A stretch of DNA of 64,000 nt from Oncomelania hupensis (taxonomy: Eukaryota > Mollusca > Gastropoda > Littorinimorpha > Pomatiopsidae), in contig CM072511.1 in the NCBI GenBank assembly GCA_036898135.1, positions 39,935,556-39,999,555 on the forward strand, in the 5' to 3' direction. A program made the translations under genes and the position numbers. Of this stretch, positions 45,888-57,345 are shown piece after piece; the first letter of the stretch is position 1, and each line of letters starts with the position of its first letter. The notes beneath the pieces were generated by a model. The model made no database searches and was not told the origin of the DNA. It saw nothing but the letters and a program-made list of their open reading frames with translations.

Positions 45888-46494
45888 ATTGCATTAAACC
45901 CCTTCCCCCCCTCCCCCGTTGGGGTGCCGGGGGTTTCAGTATAAATAGTATCCCCACTGTCTGGAAATTTAGTGCTTTAAATTCTTACTGTCGCTGTCTT
46001 TCTCATTTGCTCTTTCTCATTCCTGCTCTGTTCTATCAATCTGCTATACTATCTTCTTCTTCGCTAGACCAGTCACCTACCTTTTTTCTTGAAAACTCTT
46101 CCGGGACAAGACTCCTTGTTTGTGTGTGAGGTCTGTTGGATCAGCTTGGGAATATTGGACGCTTTCTGCCAGATGGTCACTAGGGCTTCCTATGATGTTA
46201 TTATTTAGCAATGTAGGCATTTTATATGTATGTGTTTTATTGATAATTTATAATGCTGTTTGTATTCTATTTTGTTTTTGTAACCGGGGGTTCGATAAAT
46301 TAGAGTACAGCCTCAGCGTCCCCTGCGTGGGATGTCTGTATTGTAAAGTGACTGGCTGGTGGAGAGCTTTCAGTTTTACCACTAGGGTTGTTTCATCAGA
46401 TCTTTTATGCGGATTGGGGGTTGTCCGGTCCTGATTTGGCTCGGAAGAGTCCGCTGGACCTAAAGCAATAATCATGTAATGTATTGCATTAAAC
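45888..46494 (+). mobile_element. short hairpin-tail retroposon, full-length copy
   Basis: The 583-bp element (45900-46482) is bounded by the perfect 12-bp TSD ATTGCATTAAAC (45888-45899 and 46483-46494). A G/C-rich 5' end is followed by TATAAATAG at 45940-45948. The 3' end carries the hairpin GGTCC (46427) ... CGGA-AGAG-TCCG (46442-46453) ... GGACC (46456-46460), then TAAAGCAATAATCATGTAATG. An open frame across 46120-46434 is hydrophobic and partly conserved in copy 1. No RT, tRNA-like head or Pol III boxes were recognised. It looks like a non-autonomous retroposon moved by an unidentified LINE. Confidence 0.85.
45940..45948 (+). promoter_or_regulatory. TATA-like box in the hairpin retroposon
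   Basis: TATAAATAG, 40 bases from the element's 5' end, is conserved in copy 1 (449-457, minus strand). A normal Pol II start would fall near 45970, inside the element, which would not copy the box itself. Its role is uncertain. Confidence 0.35.
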
Positions 46495-47309
46495 AACGAT
46501 AAAGTGCAGTGGGCTGTCGTTTGCTCAAACCAACCGCTTTTAAGGTTTGAATTTCTGTTTCTGTTCTGACAGAGTGTGCTATTTCCCCTGTTTTAACGGT
46601 ACACCAGTACCTTAGCCGTGCGATCTTTGACCCTATTTCTGTATGAACCGCACGACTTCAAGAGTGCGTCTTTGGTGTCTGGGATAGAGTAAGGTTTATT
46701 GTATCAATTTAAAATGGAAACCCTTAGCTTACCGAGCAACGTTTTTTTAATGGGTTCTGCCCTTTACCGGCTTTGGTAGATACTATTTTTATCTCAAGAG
46801 TAATGGCTAACGTTTGTTATTAATAGGCACAAAACACTACGGAATGTATTACATTCAAAAACAAACTACACTTTCGAAAGTGTTTTATTGTTGTTGTAGT
46901 AAGCTCATTTTTTAAGAGGGGCCACACTCACTGTGAATGTTAAAAGGACTTGTCAAAGAGGCGTGGTCAACGTGGCTCCTTTTAATAACAATATAAAGGA
47001 TGGACCACTCCATGAATAGACTAGGCAGATTACGTTTCAAACTGATTTCTGCAGAATTGGTTTGTGTTTTTACTTTAAATCGTTTACATTAATTTGTCGG
47101 GGGATTAAAAAAAACACAAAAAACCACACTCCAACCTCTCGTTTCAGATGAAAGCTCTTCTTTCCTAGGGTCCTAATATTACACATTTCATCATCACATA
47201 TTTCTTTTTTCAAATTCAGTGTTGCACCAATAGGAAAAGCAACAAAAATAAAATAGTCTCAATAAATAACTCTTTATAAAGTATGGTTTTGATATACAAC
47301 GATACATTT

Positions 47310-47311
47310 AT

Positions 47312-47384
<73 letters not shown>

Positions 47385-48070
47385 GGCAATTTATACAGCG
47401 CTTTCCAAAATCACAAAGCGCTTTACACAAACAAATGTAAACACAACATGCGTACATTGGTCAATAACACGCAACCATATACACATCCCAACACCAAAAA
47501 TAACTAACAACACTTACTCATGGCGCCTAAGAAAAGGCCTCTCTAAAAAGATGCGTCTTCAAGTTCATTTTAAAAGACGCTATTGAAGGACTGTGACGGA
47601 CGGACCGAGGTAGCGAGTTCCAGGTCTGAACGGAGAAGAAACTGAAAGCTCTACCACCGTGTTTTACCCTGTGATATTCTGGTACACGAACATCCTTTCA
47701 TCTGCAGACGAGCGGAGAGACCGAGAAGGAACATAGACAGTCAAAATTTCGGAAAGATAGCTAGGAGCCGTTCCAAAGATGATGTGGTAGCAAAGGCATG
47801 AGGTTTTATATTTAATTCGTTGTTCAACTGGGAGCCAGTGTAGCTCTTTGAAAGAGAGGCGTGCAATGCTGTTATTTCCGTTCTTTGAAGATGAGTTTAG
47901 CTGCAGAGTTTTAGACTTGCTGAAGAGGTCTAAGGTCTTTCTGTGTGCAACCTACAAGGAGTGAATTACAATAATCCAATCTAGACAGAATGCATGTGCT
48001 AACTAGTGTTTTTGTTGCTTCTTGTGTGAGATACTGTCGAATGGAGCTTATGCGTCTAAGTTCAATGTAT
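47310..48070 (-). pseudogene. CR1/L2-group LINE, degenerate RT C-terminus and (ATT)n tail
   Basis: On the minus strand the sequence encodes, with stops and shifts, LRRISSIRQYLTQEATKTLV, SRLDYCNSLLVGC, a TLAPS remnant of the LHWLPV block and TWNSLP. These are the C-terminal signature of CR1/L2-group reverse transcriptases. It ends in GCGCTTTGTG, GCGCTGTATAAAT and then (ATT)n, seen as AAT at 47312-47382 on the plus strand. No intact enzyme is possible. Confidence 0.82.
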
Positions 48071-48079
48071 TCATGCATT

Positions 48080-49015
48080 TATGTGCCTATTATTAGCATC
48101 AAGGGGGATTAAAAAAATAGCCTCGCTGCGAAAGTATGCATAGTAGGCACAGTTCTTGTTCACACAACAAGGAAGAGGCGCCTAAAATTCAAAGCTTACC
48201 AGTAAAAGCAAAACTTGAGAAACGAACCTTTGATGTGACAACAATGCAATGTCCTAAGTAATCCCATAGTCACAAAGCACAAACAAACCTGCTTGTCCCT
48301 ATGGAGTTTTTAAACATACAATTCGCGGCATTTTGCAAGCTTGCAGTTTCACATTTCATTGAAATATTGCCAGAGACAGAAGGAAAATGAAGTTTAAATA
48401 AAAACCATATTATACTTTTTTTATTTTGCCGCTTTTAAAAGGACGTTGAACTCTGGGGCAAATCGAATTTATGAGACTGAACATTGTGCTGCAGTGGAAT
48501 TTCAGTTTGTTTTCCCTGTTTAATTTTAATTTCGTGTATGCCCACGCAAGAGGAAAACGATATTGGATTTGTTTTTCGTGTTCTATTGTTTATTCTTGTA
48601 CTTCGCCTTTTTCTTAACAAGAAACATGATAGGCCTACCATGCCGAGTGCGTGTGTGTGTGTTGTGTGTGTGCGTGTGTGTGTGTGTGTGTGCGCGTGTG
48701 GTGTTGTGTTGTGTTGTATTGTATTGTGTTGTGTGTGTTATTTTGTGTATTTAGAGTTTATCTTTATCGTATGAACTATTGACAGTGTCTAGACTTGGAG
48801 TCAAGTCATGTCAAAATCTTTATTTCAGATTTAAAAAAAAAAGAAATTTAAAATGGAAAATTGTGGTTGTCAAAGCTACAGAGTTTTTAAAAAAAAAAAA
48901 AAACAACAACTTATTTTCAAAGAACACAGTTCCAAGCTGAGGTCACGAGCACAATTTCACAAATTTAAATTAAATTAAGATTTAAAAACAATAATTCACA
49001 GGTGCATGCACAAGC
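48080..49015. other. no recognised gene; (GT)n at about 48655-48720
   Basis: AT-rich with a degenerate GT array. Nothing else was recognised. Confidence 0.4.
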
Positions 49016-49016
49016 A

Positions 49017-49017
<1 letters not shown>

Positions 49018-49067
<50 letters not shown>

Positions 49068-49103
49068 ACACACACACCCAAACTTACACACACACACACA
49101 CAT
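49018..49103. repeat. (CA)n microsatellite
   Basis: A CA array with CCCA variants. Confidence 0.95.
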
Positions 49104-49469
49104 ATTTCCTGGGACACATTCACACATTCAAAATATTCATACATTGGCCTGTATATTTTTTAACATATGTGTATGCATTTATTTTATGTAAGCTGTGTGC
49201 CGTATTTCTGTGGGTTATTGTGTATTACCTTGCAATGTAGGAAGCCTCATTTGTAATTCTTGTTGCTCTCAAAACTCAATGATTTGTTTGAATTCCTGCA
49301 ATAAGACAAACAGCAACAACAAAACTTTATTATATTTTTGGTGCACTTGTCAGCTCAACCTGGAGTTCAGGAAGCCAAAATTCAAAAGATGAATTGGTGT
49401 GGGCTGGAATCTGACACATCTGGTCTTTTTAATTGTCACCTTCTTCTTCTTGTTCTGGCTTCGCTCCTC

Positions 49470-49682
49470 CTACTTCTCCTTCTCCTCCTCCTCCTCCTCC
49501 TCCTCCTCCTTCTTCTTCTTCTTCTTCTTCTTCTTCTTCTTCTTCTTCTTCTTCTTCTTCTTCTTCTTCTTTTCCTTCTCCTTCGACTTCTTTTTCTATA
49601 AAGTTTAATCGTTAAGTTAACTATAATTGTAAGACCATTGCTGGCAGTTTTTTTTTTAGTAACATGTTTATACTTCTTATTC

Positions 49683-49781
<99 letters not shown>

Positions 49782-49816
49782 TTCTTCTTCTTCTTCTTCT
49801 TCTTCTTCTTCTTCTT
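49470..49816. repeat. (CTC)(TTC) and (ATC)(TTC) compound microsatellites
   Basis: CTC then TTC at 49478-49572, and ATC (49684-49780) then TTC (49781-49816). Both show the same kind of phase-keeping motif change. Confidence 0.93.
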
Positions 49817-50358
49817 CACTGCAGTTTACATGTGAAGGTGCTGCAATTACGATTTTGTGTTTCATCATTCTAAAAAATGGAATTTAAGCTTTGCTGCACG
49901 TTGCGCTATTGTCAGGATTTTAAGGCCATTGCACGCTTCTTGTAATCACGACATAAAGAAGTAAGTCTAAAAATGACACTTTTAGGTTTACAGTTACAAT
50001 TTTTTTTAAAAAAATCTGCTAGAGCTTTCCACATTAAAACGAACATGTAATTAATAGGTGCTCTCTTGCGAAAAGATTGTGTTAATGTTTTTGCCTTGGG
50101 ATTGTTGAGGCGTGTTTCGAATAATCAGTCACGAGGGGAAATGATATTTAATAATTTTCACGATTATTTTGCTTTATGTTGAAACGTAACTTTCCTTATT
50201 TTTTTCATTTTACAAAGGCCATTATTATTTAAGTCCAAGGAAAAAAAACCTCACGCACATTCTGTCATTCTCATTCCGAGGTGTGAGAGAGGGAGCCAAA
50301 GTGAGCATTGCAAAGGTGATATGGTCAGAGTTTAAAGATGTCAAAATTACAATGCCTT

Positions 50359-51194
50359 ATTAGTTCCCCGAGCTGTAAAAGCTCGGAAACTACTGTTTTT
50401 TTGCTTTGAGCGTCCGTCCGTCCAGCGTCCATCCGACCCAGCGTTCGGAGGAGATATTCGCGCACTTTTTTTTCTAGAACTAATGGACAGATTTCTTTTA
50501 AACTTAATATTTGGTTAGGAAATACTGAACCTTACCAGACGACCCAAAAAAAAATTATACATTTTTGGTGAAGTCATTATGGTGATGTCATAATTTGTTG
50601 TTTTTTTCTGTCCCCATTTTCTTCAAATCTACTGGAGGGACTTAGTTCAAGTTTGGTATGTATTTAGACACACTAGGTAAAACCAAACTTATGCAAATCG
50701 AATGAAGTAATCATCGTAATGTCATTTTAAAAGCATTTTAAAAATTTCAAATATTTAAAAAAAAAATAACTTTATATTTAATTACAGTGTTTAGATGACT
50801 TGAGCCTTAAACGGAACTATCGTATATTGAGTGACGTCACAATTTTTTTTAATTTTTTTCTAATAGATAGTATTTTCTCCCAAAATACTGGGGGGATTTG
50901 ATTCAAATTTGGTTATAAACTTGGACTTTACCTATGTCTTTAACATCAAACTAAAATTATGCAAATCGAATTAAGCATGATGACATCGTCTAAAAAAAAA
51001 CAAAAAACCCCAAAAAAACAAAAAAAAACATTTTTTTAATTGTGTATGTAATGAGAGTGTACAGATGTTCAAAACTTAGTATATCGAGTGACGTCATCGT
51101 GGTGATGTAATATTTTATTTTCATTTTATTATATATTTTGCGCACTTTTCTCTAAAACTACTGGACTGATTTCTTTGAAACGCGGTATTTAGGT

Positions 51195-51271
<77 letters not shown>

Positions 51272-51280
51272 ACGCGAGGG
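50359..51280 (-). mobile_element. Helitron-like element with about 260-bp tandem units
   Basis: On the minus strand a hairpin CCGAGCT-TTTAC-AGCTCGG (50386-50368) is followed by GGAA and CTAA, then T (50359). This fits the Helitron 3' end rule (hairpin, CTRR, insertion before T). Inside are three to four diverged units of about 245-270 bp. Each has a CTACTGGA-like segment, TTCAAGTTTGG, ATGCAAATCGAAT and GAGTGACGTCA (near 50830 and 51087). (GT)n and (GA)n at 51197-51270 close the unit array. Non-autonomous Helitron-related elements of molluscs carry similar tandem cores. The 5' end was not identified, and no Rep/helicase is present. Confidence 0.5.
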
Positions 51281-51326
51281 AAGTCTGCGCCCATTAGGGT
51301 CCAGCATTTGTTGTTTTTTTAAATTT

Positions 51327-52847
51327 GAAATTGTGACGGGGGTTTTATTGTTGCTGGGCTCCGCACAATGGACTGCTATTACCTCCTCGTCTTAGTCGGT
51401 GGGGATCGCTAGTAATCTCCCTTTGACTTCACTTAATACATTTATTTGTTTAGCTCGGTCTGTGTTAAGGCTGGGGTACAGAGATAGATAGAAAAAAGGT
51501 AAAAGATCACTGTCACACTAGCTTTCACACGGCTATGAATCATATGTAGTCCAGCCACTTGATAACAGTTAAAATCACACATTTATTTCCTCTACTCTAT
51601 ACACGATATTCGAAGTACGAAACTAACTTAAAAGTTCAATTGTCAATGCGAATGATTTGCTCGCTGAAAATCTAGGCAGCTACTTTCTCTTCATCGGGCA
51701 CTGGCTACTTTCTGCCTTAAGGGTCAGAAGTCTTGATGAGTGGACTACTGTGGTCCTGTTTATACAGAGTTTTAGTGCACGGTTTCTTGTTGCACTTAAC
51801 TGTGGGGTTGAAGCGCTGCGTTGAGGTAGCTTCTACGACATGCTTTGTTGTCGTTGCTTGTGTTCGGCGGGTGGGCTATCTGCGCACAATGCTGTATATG
51901 CCTCGGCAGCCAACTGTACGCGTTGACGTGGTTGTTGTCGTTTGCTGAGTTGGGCTCACGATATACCGCCTGCTCTTCTGTAACATATGAGACGAAATTC
52001 TGCACAACCCTGTATAATAGGTCTGTGCAGAGCGTCTCACTGAAAGCCAAAAAAGTAGCCCTCAGTGATAGCTCCACATCTCTATACATAAACGACGAAC
52101 ATTCTGCTAAGTCAGTGGTCCACTGGAATCTCCACTCTAATTTCCTATACATATATAAATATAAATCGTGTCTAACTATACAAATAAGGAAATAATAATA
52201 TTATAAACATTCACTGGTACAGCCACTGGTCTGCAAGCATACATATAGGATAAACAACAGTGGTTCCGTACATCTTTCAACATGGCGTCGGCCGGTCGCC
52301 TCGTGGTCGGATTCGACACGTGTTCAGGCAAAGTCGGACTAACAATTTAATACTATGCATAGCAAATTTCACAAACATAATTCAACAATAATATAAATAC
52401 ATCACGATGAAACAGAAGTATGTTCATTTACCTGTTTGACAATGTCATTCCGTGGCTACTTTATTGAATTCGAATATTCAACAAGCACTGCTTCCCTGGT
52501 CTATCAGTCGAGAGATTTCTGCTAGGAAGTAGCTGTGTACTGCCTTAAGCTCTCAACACAAAAGACCCTCTACCTAGCCTTGGCCTACCCAGTCAGAACT
52601 GGTTCTACCTAACGGTGCTGTGTTCGGATTGGCTGAAGAAATCTGAGTGGCTGTATAATTCAAAGCCTTCTACCGTCAGCTGCGATGATGTCACTATTTA
52701 TGCGGGCGTCAGGCTACACTATGTTACGCATGATCACTTCTGTCGTCTGCTAGAGACAGACTACATTAACCTTCTAAGTTTTACTACTGACGAAACAAGC
52801 AAAATCTCAAAATGTGCAGGGTAAACAGGTCCTCTTGTTACAGAAAT
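51327..52847. mobile_element. candidate solo LTR, about 1.5 kb
   Basis: TGTGAC at 51332 and GTTACA ending at 52842 form imperfect (5 of 6) terminal inverted repeats, flanked by the 5-bp direct repeat GAAAT (51327-51331, 52843-52847). In minus orientation a CATAAATAG near 52697 could be a TATA box. No internal coding region adjoins it. Open frames of 60-118 codons inside on both strands have no recognised domain. Evidence is weaker than for the LTR at 16136 because there is only one copy and no clear polyadenylation signal. Confidence 0.45.
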
Positions 52848-53097
52848 TACATAGCAAAAAAAAAACACCAAGTGGACACAAAAGTTTAAACGTTAACTTC
52901 GAGTCTTTCTGTCTCTCTGTCTGTCTGTCGCTCTCTCTCGGTCTGTCTTTCTGTCTGTCTCTCTCTCTCTCGCTCTCTTGATGAACCATAGACCGTATGC
53001 TGCTCGACATCTTACTGTTAAATTAAAAGCTGTTCACCACTCCATTAAAACAAACAAACACTGACAGACAAAGAACAAAAATAATTCACACGCTCGA

Positions 53098-53152
53098 ACA
53101 CACACACACGCACACACACACGCTCGCACACACACATGCACGCGCACACACG

Positions 53153-53183
<31 letters not shown>
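53098..53183. repeat. (CA)n with CG-containing variants
   Basis: CA array mixed with CGCA and TGCA units. Confidence 0.9.
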
Positions 53184-53185
<2 letters not shown>

Positions 53186-53189
53186 CGAA

Positions 53190-53600
53190 GTGTGACAATT
53201 GAAAGCAAGAACAAATGAGAACGTTGGGACGAAATGGAGTCATGTCACAACGCGCGCGGTTTTTTTCTTTTGTGAATAATCTAGGATCTGCGAAAACGGT
53301 CGTCACGTCACTATGTCAGGCAGGGAGATTACAATAAAAGAAAGCGTAGGCATAGAGGTACTGCCGCAGTCTGGAATGTACGTTCCCTTAGGGACATTAA
53401 AAAAAGAACGTCATTATGTCAGGGTTCCAGACTGTGTACGTGCACCGCCACACACAAAATTGTTAGCTTTGCTCTCAATGGATTATCAGAAAGACTTTAT
53501 ATTAGGGTTTTGTGTTTGTTTTTTTTGTTTGTTTGAAATAACAGACGATCAACGCTTTCTTTCAGTATAAAATAACATTTTTATAGTTTTGTTTATTTTT
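53190..53600. other. no recognised gene
   Basis: An 85-codon frame (53313-53570, +) lacks a recognised domain. Confidence 0.35.
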
Positions 53601-53606
53601 ATTATT

Positions 53607-53920
<314 letters not shown>

Positions 53921-54194
53921 CAAAAATTAAATAATTTAAAGGCAGGCAAAGGTCGTGGCTAGGAAAGAGCTTTTCTGTGACTTCTTCTTCTATTATACTA
54001 TGCATACAGCTATCACTTGCTGTGTAAGATTAAAAAAAAAACACCGTATACTGTTTAAGTTATGGACTGTAGACGCAAACCTTCATTCACACCACAATGT
54101 TTGCAGTGATTTCATCTTTGGTGAGAGGTAAGACGATCTCTCGCGCCATCAGGAAATGGCGAACGATGCTTCTTCCGAACCTAAAATGCTTGAA

Positions 54195-54301
54195 AGCAGG
54201 AACCGGAAATTGGAATCCACCAATCAGCGGTTGGGGACAGTGCGGGACCGCTGTCTAGATCGGGGCGCCGTCCGCGCCAATGCAGTTGCTTCCCTTGGCA
54301 G
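54195..54301 (+). promoter_or_regulatory. CpG-rich promoter-like segment
   Basis: An ETS-type CCGGAA (54203-54208), a CCAATCAG box (54220-54227) and a CpG-dense stretch precede ATGGCGGCG, which resembles the YY1 site common at TATA-less starts. No TATA box. Inferred from motifs only. Confidence 0.4.
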
Positions 54302-54622
54302 ATGGCGGCGACAAAGCGGATAACTGTGGACGATTTATCATGTGATTTGCTTCCCTCTCTTTTCGGCACTTGGTCTTCTTTACTACGACGTGACCGGGCC
54401 AAAAATATAGGCAGTCGCCAAATATTGCCTGATCCTTTACACAAGGGCATTACTATTGCCAGCTGCTCCTTGTGTTTTTACACAAGGGCACACAACAAAG
54501 TCATACAAATTGAGGAAAAAAAGGTGTTCCAGAGCCGAAAAATAGAAGACATGTTTCCATGGGATGTTACGGTTTTCACTGCTAGCGCCTGTTACACAAT
54601 GAACGCGCTAACTCTGCTGGTG
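54302..54622 (+). CDS. possible first coding exon of an unidentified gene
   Basis: The ATG at 54302 has a good context (GGCAGATGG) directly after a CpG-rich promoter-like segment. The frame gives 107 residues of ordinary composition (MAATKRITVDDLSCDLLPSL at the start, then FPWDVTVFTASACYTMN) before running into a (GAA)n array as poly-Lys, which is surely not native. A donor could lie anywhere before that, for example the CTG/GTGAAG at 54621. I recognise no family. The opposite strand also has an 89-codon frame here, which lowers confidence. Confidence 0.35.
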
Positions 54623-54781
54623 AAGAAGAAGAAGAAGAAGAAGAAGAAGAAGAAGAAGAAGAAGAAGAAGAAGAAGAAGAAGAAGAAGAAGAAGAAGAAA
54701 TAGAAGCAGAAATAGAAGAAGAAGAAGAAGAAGAAGAAGAAGAAGAAGAAGAAGAAGAAGAAGAAGAAGAAGAAGAAGAAG
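54623..54781. repeat. (GAA)n microsatellite, about 50 units
   Basis: Two GAA blocks separated by ATAGAAGCAGAAATAGAA. Confidence 0.95.
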
Positions 54782-54839
54782 ATTTTGAACATGGCTTACT
54801 CGAGATTAAGCAATTAGTAATCACAGGGTAAGATTCACA

Positions 54840-55400
54840 AACTGTATTTGTTTAGGTGTTTTTGTTTGTTTGTTTGTTTGTTTGTTTGTTTGTTTGCTTG
54901 CTTGTATTTTCAGACTTATGCAAATACCTTGAAACAGTCGGGAATCAGAAAGAGCCAAATGTCGGTCTATCGGTCCGTTGGAAGCAATTTCTCAAGAACC
55001 ACTGAACAGATTTTTTTTTACCAAATTTCGTAGAAACATTACCTCGGTTAGTGCTCTAACGCAACGGTCAGGTTACAGTCATGTTGTTGCTTAATACATT
55101 TTGCTTAACACCTCAAAACTTACGGGTAAAGTGATTTTGTTGAGATTTGGTATATGGGTACTTCAAATAATGGGCCATCCTTCAAGTGATGTCCCCGGTT
55201 GTCGGTCGGTCGGTCGCTCCGAATTTCATTGCTTTATTCAAAACACTATTGGCTTTATCTCAAGAATAACTTAACCAAAATTCATTATTATCACTTTGTT
55301 CATACTTGAACTACTGCGAAGCATGTTGCATCATTCGTATGTGCACTTTCTCATAGGTCAAGGTCATTGTGAGTCACCATTTAAAAAAAAACCTTTTGCG
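54840..55400. repeat. decayed dispersed-repeat sequence with GTCGGTCGGTCGG words
   Basis: Contains ATTTCTCAAGAACCACTGAAC, TTTATCTCAAGAATAACTTAA, (GTCG)n and CATAGGTCAAGGTCATTGTG. This word set resembles the tandem cores at 50359-51280 (TTCTTTGAAAC, CGTCCGTCCGTCC). It is probably a related, decayed repeat; boundaries were not found. Confidence 0.4.
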
Positions 55401-55739
55401 CTAAAAATCTAAAATTTGGCTTGTTTGATTTTGATAATTTCTGACTTGCAGATGGTTCTTTTGTTCCACGTTTTTCTTTTGCTTCTTGACTAGTTTAGGA
55501 TAAAGACGAGTAACAACACACTTCTAAAATTGCTTATTGTATCGGCTATGAATGCGAGTGTCTCGAAATACATTTGAATCCATTGCCATCTTGTTTCCTT
55601 TGTTTCTTCATTAATTTGTGTATGTAAAATACTTCAGGCTGCAAGTCTTTGAATATCATTACCTTGAACTATTTACATTCCTCCCTCCTCCCTCCTTCCC
55701 TCCCGACCGCCCACTCAAATCCCCTACAAACACACGCCG

Positions 55740-56865
55740 CCCCATTTCTCTCTCTCTCTCCCTCTATCTCTATATCCCCTTCTATCTCTCTCTCCCTCTA
55801 TCTCTCTCCCTCTATATCTCTCTCCCTCTATCTCTCTCTCTTTCCCTCTATCTCTTTCCCCCTCTCTCTCTCCCTCTATTTCTCTCTCCCTCTGTCTCTC
55901 TCTCCATCTCTCTCGCTAACCTCTATCTCTCTCTCTCCCTCTATCTCCCTCTCCCCCTATCTCTCTCTCCCCCTATCTCTCTCTCCCTCTATCTCTCTCC
56001 CTCCCTTTCTCTTATACCCTCTATCTCTCTCTCCCTCTATCTCTCTCTCCCTCTCTCTCCCTCTATCTATCTCTCCCTCTATCTATCTCTCCCTCTATCT
56101 CTCTCCCCCTCTATCTCTCTCGCTCTATATCTCTCTCCCTCTATCTCTCTCTCCCTCTACCTTTTTCTTCCTCTCTCTCTCTCTTCCTCTCTCTATCTCT
56201 TTCTCCCTCTCTCTATCTCTATCCCTCTCTCTCTCCCTCCATATCTCTCTCTCCCTCTATCTCTCACTCCCTCTATCCTTCTCTCCCTCTATCTCTATAT
56301 CCCCCTCTATATATCTCTCCCTCTATCTCTTTCTCTTTTACTCTCTCTCCCCCTCTATTTCTCTCTCTCCTTCTATCTCTCTCTCTCCCTCTGTCTCTTT
56401 CTCCATCTCTCTCTAACCTCTATCTCTATCTCCCTCTATCTCCCTCTCCCACTATCTCTCTTCCCCTATCTCTCTCTCCCTCTATCTCTTTCTCACTCCC
56501 TCTATTTCTCTCTCCCTCTATCTCTCTCTCCCCCTCTATCTATCTCTCCTTCTATTTCTCTCTCTCTCCCTCTATCTCTCTCTTTCCCTCTATCTCTCTC
56601 CCTCCCCCTCTATCTCTCTCCCTCTATATCTCTCTGTCCCTCTATATCTCTCTGTCCCTCTACCTTTTTCTTCTCTATCTCTCTCTCCCTCTCTCTATCC
56701 CTTTCTCCCTCTCTCTATCTCTCTCCCTCTCTTTTTCTCCCTCCATATCTCTCTCTCCCTCTATCTCTCTCCCTCTATCTCTTTCCCTCTATCTCTCTCA
56801 ATTTGTCTTTCTTTCTATTTTTTCTTTCTTTCTCCATCTCTTACCTCATTGTAACCCCCCTCTCT

Positions 56866-56920
<55 letters not shown>
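55740..56920. repeat. 1.2-kb (CTCTCTCCCTCTAT)-like degenerate array
   Basis: An almost purine-free plus strand built from CTCTCTC, CCCTCTA and TATCT words with period near 14-22 bases, ending in pure (CT)n at about 56866-56918. It creates a 438-codon frame of Ser, Leu, Tyr and Pro that I do not regard as a gene. Confidence 0.92.
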
Positions 56921-56921
<1 letters not shown>

Positions 56922-56939
56922 GGGGACAATTTAATCTGG

Positions 56940-57345
56940 AAATGTTGGTGCTACCTTCACCTCACTGATTTGGGCGAATGATGTTGCAACATTTTAATGA
57001 AGAGATGTAAAGCTGGGGAATGAGTTCCCTAGAGCGAGCAGGTGATGCGTGTACATTCAATCAATGAATTCACGGATTCGGACATGCAAAATGGCTAAGG
57101 GTTATTTAAACTGTTAAAGAACGAAACTAAAAAAATCTATTGTAGAGGCGGTGACTGAGTGCACATCGAGCTTGCATTGTTGTCAAATGTCAAAGGATTA
57201 ATTCAGTTTAAAAAAAAAAAGGAATACAATAAAATTAAACGAAGAGAACAATATCAAATTAAAGAAAAATAAAAATAAATTAAATAAGAAGTTTAACTTT
57301 AATTCAGGTAATTCCTGCAGTCTGCATTTTCATTGTAAGCTGACG
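56940..57345. other. no recognised gene
   Basis: AT-rich. Nothing recognised. Confidence 0.4.

Larger units (their letters stand above)
45840..47010 (-). repeat. unnamed dispersed repeat, copy Y (interrupted by the hairpin retroposon)
   Basis: On the minus strand this follows the same landmarks as copy X (12070-12990). It is interrupted by the 583-bp retroposon at 45900-46482. The SINE found in copy X is absent. Similarity resumes on the far side of the retroposon (CATACGCATTGCC, CGAAGGCTTTGTG). Confidence 0.65.

Noticed and set aside
51733..52195. Opposed frames of 71-118 codons
   Set aside because: They lie inside the candidate LTR, overlap on both strands and show no domain.
55618..56934. 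438-codon open frame
   Set aside because: Made entirely of a CTCTCTC/CCCTCTA array; composition is Ser, Leu, Tyr and Pro only.
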